Below, piece after piece: positions 1 to 5,636 of a stretch of 6,340 bases of DNA. The notes under the pieces were generated by a model. The model did no database searches and was not told the DNA's origin. It worked only from the letters and a program-made list of their open reading frames with translations. The translations under genes were made by a program, and so were the position numbers. The stretch lies in contig JAZGDL010000534.1 in the NCBI GenBank assembly GCA_036477795.1, forward strand, positions 1 through 6,340, given 5' to 3'. This stretch comes from JAZGDL01 sp036477795 (lineage in GTDB: Bacteria > Planctomycetota > Phycisphaerae > UBA1845). Every line of letters begins with the position of its first letter. Positions within the stretch are counted from its first letter, which is position 1.

Positions 1-193
1 CCGTGCGCTGCGCCGCCGAAATCCAACTCGAACTCGACAAACGGAACGCCGACCTCCCCGAACCGCGCCGCATGCGGTTCCGCATCGGCGTCAACCTTGG
101 CGATGTCATGGTCGAGGCGATAATCTGATGGGTGACGGTGTCAATGTAGCGGCCCGTCTTGAGGCACTGGCAGCGCCCGGTGGAAACTGCTAG
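1..193 (+). pseudogene. Class III adenylate/guanylate cyclase catalytic domain, 3' remnant
   Basis: This is a piece of a cyclase homology domain whose start lies left of the window. From base 3 the frame reads VRCAAEIQLELDKRNADL, then RMRFRIGVNLGDVMVE, typical of alphaproteobacterial class III cyclases that make cAMP or cGMP. At about 117 one base is missing: restoring a G after GTCGAG lets the next frame continue as GDNLMGDGVNVAARLEALAAPGG. That segment contains the conserved NVAAR block, whose Asn and Arg serve catalysis in this family. Without the repair the first frame hits TGA at 126-128. The second frame ends at TAG 191-193, just where the rest of the cyclase domain should begin. The neighbouring remnant in another frame belongs to a normally distant part of such proteins, so the cyclase is both frameshifted and truncated. 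A sequencing error could explain the single-base loss, but not the missing remainder. Confidence 0.8.
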
Positions 194-194
194 C

Positions 195-1158
195 ACACCG
201 GCGCAGGCGGGCGTGGTGAATGCGCTCATCCGGGCGCGGTTGCTTGTCAGCGACACGGACGCAGCTGGTGGCACGGCAATTCGACTTGCGCACGAAGCCC
301 TTCTGAACCACTGGCCCCGTGCCCAGGCGGCGATCGACGCGGGTCGTGAGTTCCTGGCGACGCGCGCCCGGGTGCAGACGGACACCCAGCGGTGGCTCGC
401 GGAAGACCGCAACACCGACTTGTTGCTTCCCCTGGGCAAACGCTTGGCCGAAGCCGAAGAACTGCTGCTGGAGCGGCGAAACGAAGTCGATCACCAGACT
501 ATCGAATATGTTGAGGCGTCAGCGTCAGCGCAGCGGCAGGCGCAGGCCGCGATCGCTGCCCGGGACGAGACTCTCCGAACGCAGTCGTTGTTTCTCGCCG
601 GTCTCGCATAAGATCAAATCGCTTCCGGTGAAACGACGACAGCAACTCTTCTCGCGCTGGAAGCGTTGCCGAAGGATATGGCCGATCCGGACCGGCCATT
701 TGTAATTGACGCTGAGTTAGCCCTGCATCGCGCCCTGCTTGCACATCGAGAAATCGCGGTGTTTCGTCACGAGGACTGTCTCACCCATGCTGCCTTCGGC
801 CCAGGTGAGGACCGCATTGTCACATTGTCGTTAGACAGCACGCGTATGGAACGCCCAATCGGCGAACTCCGTCCTTCGTGGCCATACAAGCGCTCTTGAG
901 CGGGCTGCGTTTGGCCCCGATGGCAAGCGCATTGTAACAGCTGCTCGTGACGGCACCGCGCGGGTCTGGGACGCTGAGACAGGTCGAGAGATCTCGGTCC
1001 TTCGCGCTGGAGGCCGGGTTCTCAGTGCAGCTTTCAGCCCTGACGGAGACCGAATTGTCACAGCGGCGTACGGCGGCGGCCACGCGAGCATTTGGGATGC
1101 GCCGACGGTCGACAGGTCATGACAGGGAATGGCAATGCAATATCGTCTGGTAGCCCCG
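195..1158 (+). pseudogene. nSTAND1-type NTPase C-terminal part plus WD40 repeats, degraded
   Basis: Bases 195-608 encode a stretch typical of the region after the NTPase core in novel-STAND proteins: VVNALIRARLLVSDTDAAGG, then RLAHEALLNHWPRAQAAI, then LLLPLGKRLAEAEELLLERR and an Ala/Arg-rich helical linker. An in-frame TAA at 609-611 interrupts it; a CAA codon there would restore it. The same frame continues as DQIASGETTTATLLALEALP and reaches a first WD40 blade. Near 842 the frame changes, consistent with loss of about five bases, and goes on from 844 through further blades to TGA at 1120-1122. Dropping one base near 1107 (a missing G in ACGGGT) lets it continue as GRQVMTGNGNAISS. No Walker A or B motif is present, so the nucleotide-binding core is missing. 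With the cyclase scrap upstream this looks like one ancestral cyclase-nSTAND-WD40 signalling protein after internal deletion and drift. The apparent TTG start at 159 has no family support. Confidence 0.8.
750..1158 (+). repeat. Three WD40 repeats and a fragment of a fourth
   Basis: These are protein-level repeats within the pseudogene. Blade 1 (about 750-849) reads EIAVFRHEDCLTHAAFGPGE, then DRIVTLSLDST and, after the frame change, VWN. Blade 2 (about 853-972) reads SVLRGHTSALERAAFGPDGK, then RIVTAARDGTARVWD. Blade 3 (about 979-1098) reads EISVLRAGGRVLSAAFSPDG, then DRIVTAAYGGGHASIWD. The fourth starts GRQVMTGNGNAISS and dissolves by about 1158. The GH, FSPDG, IVTA and WD landmarks recur at about 40-residue spacing. 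A working propeller usually needs around seven blades, so the array is also truncated. Confidence 0.8.
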
Positions 1159-1231
1159 TTCGCGACTATAGGCTGGGGGCGTGCCCGCGTTGATTTTCAA
1201 GGGCGGACTCGCAGGATTATGAGCCCGCGTC
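1159..1231. other. Intergenic gap between convergent units; no terminator seen
   Basis: This is the short space between the end of WD40 homology on the plus strand and the stop codon of the last transporter gene on the minus strand. I find no open frame, no hairpin followed by a T-run in either direction, and no direct repeats. On the minus strand GCGGGC can pair with GTCCGC (six pairs including one G-U, 14-base loop), which is too weak to call a terminator. The same stretch resembles part of a tRNA-Met anticodon arm; see findings. Confidence 0.5.
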
Positions 1232-2296
1232 CTAGTGGCCGCCCGTGCCGGAGGTCGACAGGCTGCCGATGCCGAGCAAATCCAACTCTTGGGCGCGGTG
1301 GCAACTGACGAGGCGGCCTGGGGCGATTTCTTCGAGCGGCGGCGGTTTGCGGGAGCAGATGTCGATTGCGTGGGGGCAGCGCGGATGGAAGTAGCATCCG
1401 GACGGGGGTTTGGCTGGACTCGGAACCTCTCCTTCCAGCAGCGTCATGCCTGAGCGTACGCGCGGGTCGGCCACGGGCACCGCCGACAAGAGAGCCGCGG
1501 TGTAGGGGTGTTTGGGCGCCGCGTATAGTTCGTCGGTTGGGGCCATCTCGACGATCTTGCCGACATACATGACCACAACGCGATCGCAGATATGCTTGAC
1601 CACGCTTAGATCGTGGGCGACGAACAGGTAAGTGAGATGGAGCCGCCGCTGGAGTTCCAGCATCAGGTTCAGGACTTGGGCCTGCACGGACACGTCGAGC
1701 GCAGACACGGGCTCGTCGGCCACGATCAGACGCGGATTTAGAGCCAGGGCGCGGGCAATGACGATGCGTTGCCGTTGACCGCCACTAAAAGCATGGGGGA
1801 AGCGCTGCATATACTCGGGCCGTAGGCCGACGAGCCGCAGCAATTCCGCGACCCGCTCCGTACGCTCTCGACGATCGGTCATGCCGTCGATGACCAGGAG
1901 CGGCTCACCGACGATGTCGAACAGGTTCATTCGCGGATTGAGGGATGCATAGGGATCCTGGAAGATCATCTGCATCTCGCGCCTGAGCAGGCGCATTTCG
2001 TTATTCGGCAGGGTGGCGACGTCGACGACCTCATCGGCGGATTTGCGAAAGAGAATTTGTCCGCCGGTCGGGTCAATCGCACGCATAATGCAGCGCGCCG
2101 TCGTCGTCTTGCCGCAGCCGCTTTCCCCGACCAGGCCCAGCGTTTCGCCCTCCTTGATGGAGAAACTTACGCCGTCTACCGCCCGTACGTGCCCCACGAC
2201 TTTGCGCAAGAAGCCTTTTCTGATCGGGAAGTATTTGGTGAGACCGTCGACTTCCAACAGCGCTTTTTCGTTCTCTATGTTCGTGTCGGCCGACAT
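1232..2296 (-). CDS. Peptide/nickel ABC transporter ATPase, DppF/OppF-like
   Basis: A 354-residue cytoplasmic ATPase, one of two nucleotide-binding subunits that power the importer. Visible in order: Walker A GESGCGKTT (57-65), Q-loop Gln113 in MIFQDP, signature SGGQRQR (171-177), Walker B LIVADEP (190-196), D-loop SALD, and switch His228 in FVAHDLSVV. The C-terminal oligopeptide-transporter extension starts around HPYT (263-266) and carries four cysteines (301, 307, 314, 332) spaced C-x5-C-x6-C-x17-C. The pattern ASLNPRM after the Q-loop and the full SGGQ signature favour the F-type over the D-type subunit. All catalytic residues are present and the length is normal. ATG at 2294-2296 follows the previous stop by 6 bases, with AGGGGAAGAG and GAGA just upstream, inside the end of the preceding gene, suggesting translational coupling. 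It is the last gene of the operon. Substrate not deducible. Confidence 0.95.
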   Translation of the reverse strand: MSADTNIENEKALLEVDGLTKYFPIRKGFLRKVVGHVRAVDGVSFSIKEGETLGLVGESGCGKTTTARCIMRAIDPTGGQILFRKSADEVVDVATLPNNEMRLLRREMQMIFQDPYASLNPRMNLFDIVGEPLLVIDGMTDRRERTERVAELLRLVGLRPEYMQRFPHAFSGGQRQRIVIARALALNPRLIVADEPVSALDVSVQAQVLNLMLELQRRLHLTYLFVAHDLSVVKHICDRVVVMYVGKIVEMAPTDELYAAPKHPYTAALLSAVPVADPRVRSGMTLLEGEVPSPAKPPSGCYFHPRCPHAIDICSRKPPPLEEIAPGRLVSCHRAQELDLLGIGSLSTSGTGGH

Positions 2297-2302
2297 GGGA
2301 TC

Positions 2303-3349
2303 TCACTCTTCCCCTGCGGTCTGATGGAGGAAGCAGCTTGCGGATTGCTTGTCATTGACGGGTTGCAATGTCGGTGCGTGGCGGTCGCAGGTACCAGGCA
2401 TGTGTTCGGAGCAGCGCGGGAAGAACGGACAGCCGGTCGGGTGCTTCAGCGGGTGAGGTATCGACCCCGTAATCGTCGGCAAAAGTTGCTTCGAAGGGGC
2501 ATGTACAGAGGGAATGGATTCGAGCAACGCCCGGGTGTAGGGATGCTGCGGATTGTGGAATATGTCGTCCACCGGTCCGGTTTCCATCACCCGGCCCAGA
2601 TACATGACGACCACATAGTCGGCTATTTGGGCGATGACGCCGAGGTCGTGGGTGATGAAGATGATGGCCATGTCGAGCTGCTGTTGCAGCCCGCGCAGTA
2701 GGTTCAGGACCTGCGCCTGCGTGGTCACATCGATGGCCGTGGTGGGTTCGTCGGCGACCAGCAGCCTGGGATTGCAGGACAGGGCCATCGCTATCATGGC
2801 GCGCTGACGCAACCCGCCGCTTAGTTCCCATGAATACATGGGCATGCGTTCTTCGGGACTGGGGACGCCGACTTCCCGCATGCACTCCATGGCAATTTGT
2901 TCGGCTTGGGGCCTGGTGACGTCCTGGTGCAGCCGCACGGCCTCAACCAGTTGATTGCCGATGGTATGGACGGGGCTAAAGGCCGCCATGGGCTCCTGGG
3001 GGATCAGCGCGATCTCGCTGCCACGGATGGCCCGCATCTCCTTGCCGCGGGCGTCCAGTCCGACCAGATCGACCACTTCCGTGTCCGCGCCGCGCGTCTC
3101 CCCCTCGCCGTTGGCCTTTTGCCGCCGAAATAGGATTTCGCCTTCGACGATCCGGCCCGGCTTTTGTACGACACGCAGAACGGATTTGATGGTGACACTC
3201 TTGCCGCAGCCGCTTTCACCGACGATGCCGACGACCTGGCCGGAATAGACGTCGAAGCTGACGCCGTCCACGGCTTTCGCCGTGCCCTCATCCATCATAA
3301 ACCAGGTTTTCAGGTTCCGTATCGACAGGATGGGGCGGCGGTCAGGCAT
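2303..3349 (-). CDS. Peptide/nickel ABC transporter ATPase, DppD/OppD-like
   Basis: A 348-residue ATPase, partner of the F-type subunit downstream; the pair would form the cytoplasmic motor heterodimer. Visible in order: Walker A GESGCGKS (44-51), Q-loop Gln118 in LIPQEP followed by MAAFSPVHTIGNQ (typical of D-type subunits), signature LSGGLRQR (176-183), Walker B LLVADEP (196-202), AIDVTTQAQ, and His234 in FITHDLGVI. HPYT (269-272) opens the C-terminal extension, with cysteines at 307, 313, 321 and 339. The signature has Leu where the consensus has Gln; D-type subunits commonly deviate here (often Met), so this is not a defect. I start at ATG 3347-3349. A TTG directly before it (3350-3352) would add one residue. 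No strong ribosome site is visible for either, so coupling to the permease ending 13 bases upstream is likely. TGA at 2303-2305 lies 6 bases before the next ATG. Confidence 0.95.
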   Translation of the reverse strand: MPDRRPILSIRNLKTWFMMDEGTAKAVDGVSFDVYSGQVVGIVGESGCGKSVTIKSVLRVVQKPGRIVEGEILFRRQKANGEGETRGADTEVVDLVGLDARGKEMRAIRGSEIALIPQEPMAAFSPVHTIGNQLVEAVRLHQDVTRPQAEQIAMECMREVGVPSPEERMPMYSWELSGGLRQRAMIAMALSCNPRLLVADEPTTAIDVTTQAQVLNLLRGLQQQLDMAIIFITHDLGVIAQIADYVVVMYLGRVMETGPVDDIFHNPQHPYTRALLESIPSVHAPSKQLLPTITGSIPHPLKHPTGCPFFPRCSEHMPGTCDRHAPTLQPVNDKQSASCFLHQTAGEE

Positions 3350-3362
3350 CAAGATCGAGCGA

Positions 3363-4490
3363 TTAGTGATAGGGGTCGGCCGCGTCTCTGAGACCGTCTC
3401 CCAGGATGTTCAACGCGAGCACCGTTATGATTACCGCCAGGCCGGGCAGGAGTAGCCAGGGGGCCAAAGCGACGGACTGCAGATTCGATGCTTCCTGCAA
3501 CAGGACGCCCCAGCTGATCGCCGGGGGGCGCAGGCCGAGTCCGAGAAAGCTCAAAAAAGTCTCGTTGATGATCATCACCGGAATTGCGAGCGTCACCGCC
3601 GCGATGATATGGCTGGTCATCGTCGGGACCATGTGGCGAAAGACGATGCGCGCCTGACTGCATCCGGAGAGTCTCGCCGCGACGACAAAGTCCTCCTCCC
3701 GAAGAGAAAGAAAGCGGCCGCGCACCTCCCTGGCTAGGGTGGTCCAGCCAATAAGGGCCAGGATCGCAGTAATTGAAAGGTAGCTCAACTCTACCGACCA
3801 GGTGCGGGGCAGGGCCGCCGTCAACGCCAGCCAGATGGGAATGGGCGGTATCGACTGGAGCAACTCGACTACGCGCTGGATGACCATGTCGGTGATGCCG
3901 CCGAAATAGCCCGAGATGCCGCCAAGTACGATGCCGATAATCGTGCTGAGGGCGACAGCCACCAGTCCGATGGACAGGGACACCTGGGTGCCGTGCATTA
4001 GGCGAGACCACTGGTCCCGGCCGAGCCGGTCCGTGCCCAGCAGGTGAATATCTTGATCGGAAGGATTAACTAGGCCGATCAAGTGAATGTTCGTGGGGAA
4101 CAGCCACAGCGCCTTCCATTCGTAGCCTCTGGCGAAGAAGCGAATCGGTGTCTTGCGGTTTTCGTCGATGCGCCACTCCATGCGCAGCGACCTCGGGTTG
4201 CGGGCGCCGTCCACGCCATAGACGAAGAGCCGCGGCCCACCGTCCCAGAAATGGACGGCTTGCACGGGGATGAATGAGCCCGTCGTGTTGCTCTCATTGG
4301 GATTCTGGGTACTGAAGAAACCGGGGAAGAGAGCCACGATGGCGATGAGGATCACGACCATGCCGCTGGCCGGCGCAAGCCGATGCTTCTTGAAGCGCCA
4401 CCAAACCAGTTTCCAATTGGGCGCGACCGAGACGGCGTCCGTCTCGTCGGGCGCATCCGCGTCGAGGGCTACCTGATCGGTACTAGACAT
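3363..4490 (-). CDS. Peptide/nickel ABC transporter permease, DppC/OppC-like, with long external segment
   Basis: A 375-residue inner-membrane permease, the second half of the channel. It has an acidic cytosolic N-terminus (about 1-25), then WKLVWWRFKKHRLAP, typical of DppC-family N-termini, and a first membrane segment (about 41-58). A long hydrophilic stretch follows (about 60-165), containing FVYGVDGARNP, FFARGYEWKALWLFPTNIHL and HLLGTDRLGRDQWSRLMHG. The remaining membrane segments lie around 168-190, 205-225, 235-252, 290-310 and 345-365. The EAA loop that docks to the ATPase is at about 266-289 (FVVAARLSGCSQARIVFRHM, then VP), followed by ETFLSFLGLGLRPPAISWG, a DppC hallmark. E. coli-type DppC proteins are near 300 residues, and the extra length sits in the external segment. 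ATG 4488-4490 has GGGAAG five bases upstream, and the gap to the previous gene is 26 bases. Intact. Confidence 0.94.
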   Translation of the reverse strand: MSSTDQVALDADAPDETDAVSVAPNWKLVWWRFKKHRLAPASGMVVILIAIVALFPGFFSTQNPNESNTTGSFIPVQAVHFWDGGPRLFVYGVDGARNPRSLRMEWRIDENRKTPIRFFARGYEWKALWLFPTNIHLIGLVNPSDQDIHLLGTDRLGRDQWSRLMHGTQVSLSIGLVAVALSTIIGIVLGGISGYFGGITDMVIQRVVELLQSIPPIPIWLALTAALPRTWSVELSYLSITAILALIGWTTLAREVRGRFLSLREEDFVVAARLSGCSQARIVFRHMVPTMTSHIIAAVTLAIPVMIINETFLSFLGLGLRPPAISWGVLLQEASNLQSVALAPWLLLPGLAVIITVLALNILGDGLRDAADPYH

Positions 4491-4516
4491 GCACGCTTCC
4501 CGCGCCCGACACGGCC

Positions 4517-5506
4517 CTACGATTCCTCCATGCGGATGCGTGGATCGAGCCAGGCGAGCAAGATATCGGACAGAAGCGTGCCGATGACCGCCAGGCCGAA
4601 GTAGGCCAGGATAATGCTACCGGCGAGGAACATGTCCTGACTTATCAAGGAACGGAGGAGCATGGGGCCGATGGTCGGCAGGTTGAGGACGGTCGCAACG
4701 ATGAGGCTGCCGGAAAAGATCAGGGGCAGATACCAGCCGAGGGTGCTGACCAACGGGTTGATGGCAAGGCGAACCGGGTACTTCATCACCAGCTGCCACT
4801 CGGACATGCCCTTGGCCCGCGCCATCTCCATATAGGGTTTGTTGAGTTCGTCCAGCAGGTTGGCCCGCATGATACGGGCCAGACGGGCGGTGCCGTCCAG
4901 TCCCAGGATGACAATGGGCAGCCAGATGTGTTTGGCCAAGTCGATTGCGCGGGCAACGCTCCACGGCGCATCCAAATACTCCGACGAGAACAGGCCCGTC
5001 ACGGTGATGCCGAGTTTCGAGAACGCCAGCCACATCAGGATCAACGCGGTCATGAAGGTGGGGGTGGCCACACCGATGTAATTGAACACCGTGAAAAAGT
5101 AATCGAAGAAAGAGTACTGGCGGGTGGCGGAAATCGTGCCAATGGGGACAGCTATGGCGAAGGTGAAGATAACGGTAAGCAAGCCCATTATGACGGTCAG
5201 CAACAGCCGCTGGCCGATCAACTCCGAGATCGGCTTCTGCCAATCCAGCGAGACGCCAAGATCCCCCTGCAAGATTCGGAAGATCCACTTGAAGTACTGG
5301 ACGTAGATGGGCTTATCCAGGCCATACAGACTTCGCAGCGCGTCCATCTGGACCTGATCCATGGAGGATCCAGAGGCGGCGAGTTCCGCGACATAGCTGG
5401 TCACGAAGTCGCCGGGCGGCGCCTGGATAATGATGAAGGCGATGATCGAAAAGACAAAGAGCAGAAAGGGTAGAAGTAGCAGTCGCTTAACGATGTATGC
5501 GAACAT
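4517..5506 (-). CDS. Peptide/nickel ABC transporter permease, DppB/OppB-like
   Basis: A 329-residue inner-membrane permease, the first channel subunit. The start MFAYIVKRLLLLPFLLFVFS with a first membrane segment (about 8-29) is classic for DppB proteins. Next come the external region (about 30-98) with LYGLDKPIYVQYFKW and GDLGVSL, and membrane segments around 101-122, 135-162, 192-208, 255-278 and 293-318. The cytoplasmic EAA loop, YMEMARAKGMSEWQLVMKYP (225-244), is the ATPase contact. The end, LLSDILLAWLDPRIRMEES, matches the DPR(I/V)R ending usual in the family. Length is normal and no residue appears missing. ATG 5504-5506 is preceded by a weak GAGA about five bases away. A 130-base gap with two hairpins separates it from the binding-protein gene upstream, unlike the tight spacing further down the operon. 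This suggests separate control of its level. Confidence 0.95.
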   Translation of the reverse strand: MFAYIVKRLLLLPFLLFVFSIIAFIIIQAPPGDFVTSYVAELAASGSSMDQVQMDALRSLYGLDKPIYVQYFKWIFRILQGDLGVSLDWQKPISELIGQRLLLTVIMGLLTVIFTFAIAVPIGTISATRQYSFFDYFFTVFNYIGVATPTFMTALILMWLAFSKLGITVTGLFSSEYLDAPWSVARAIDLAKHIWLPIVILGLDGTARLARIMRANLLDELNKPYMEMARAKGMSEWQLVMKYPVRLAINPLVSTLGWYLPLIFSGSLIVATVLNLPTIGPMLLRSLISQDMFLAGSIILAYFGLAVIGTLLSDILLAWLDPRIRMEES

Positions 5507-5539
5507 TCGCGTCTCGGCGAATAGCGGACTAAAGAGCGG

Positions 5540-5585
5540 CCGCTACTGCCCTTCCGGTTGCTCTTGTCCGGAAGGGGAGTAGCGG
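5540..5585 (-). promoter_or_regulatory. Intergenic hairpin 1 (proximal to the permease)
   Basis: The arms are 5540-5557 (CCGCTACTGCCCTTCCGG) and 5568-5585 (CCGGAAGGGGAGTAGCGG). They pair over 18 positions with a single mismatch (5548/5577) around a 10-base loop. In the transcript, GCTCTTTAG follows the stem, so there is no real U-run and it is not a standard intrinsic terminator. It is better read as an mRNA-stabilising or partial-termination element between the binding-protein gene and the permease genes. The role is inferred; the structure is directly visible. Confidence 0.7.
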
Positions 5586-5631
5586 TGCAAGGCACTTGAT
5601 AGCAGACGGCAAATCGAAGTGCCTCGCACCG
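5583..5631 (-). promoter_or_regulatory. Intergenic hairpin 2 (just after the binding-protein stop)
   Basis: The arms are 5583-5597 (CGGTGCAAGGCACTT) and 5617-5631 (AAGTGCCTCGCACCG), 15 positions with one mismatch (5589/5625) and a 19-base loop. In the minus-strand transcript that mismatch becomes a G-U pair, so the RNA stem is unbroken. It begins 5 bases after the binding-protein stop codon and shares three bases with the next hairpin. No T-run follows it. Its place fits protection of the binding-protein mRNA 3' end, as is known for other solute-binding-protein operons; function here is inferred. Confidence 0.7.
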
Positions 5632-5636
5632 GCCAC

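Noticed and set aside
141..494. Minus-strand open frame of 117 codons
   Set aside because: It is antisense to the nSTAND remnant, whose plus-strand frame has clear family motifs.
1196..1234. A functional tRNA gene
   Set aside because: The anticodon-like loop is there, but the T-arm and acceptor stem do not pair and no 3' CCA-type end is visible.
2057..2701. Plus-strand open frame of 214 codons
   Set aside because: It lies antisense across the junction of the two ATPase genes, has no family character, and the minus-strand frames carry full sets of ATPase motifs.
1740..3220. Similar stretches in the two ATPase genes as a DNA repeat or recent duplication
   Set aside because: The resemblance is confined to conserved ATP-binding motifs and is expected for paralogous D- and F-type subunits.
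3349..4011. Minus-strand open frame of 220 codons overlapping the DppC-like gene
   Set aside because: It is an out-of-frame shadow, His/Arg/Pro-rich, while the overlapping frame has the EAA loop and membrane segments.
4928..5473. Plus-strand open frame of 181 codons
   Set aside because: It is antisense to the DppB-like permease. Its Gly/Asp/Arg/His-rich composition is what a high-GC shadow frame of a membrane protein gives.
5540..5631. Intrinsic terminator for the binding-protein gene
   Set aside because: The stems are strong but no T-run follows either in the transcribed direction, and the permeases downstream have no other visible promoter. Full termination here is unlikely.
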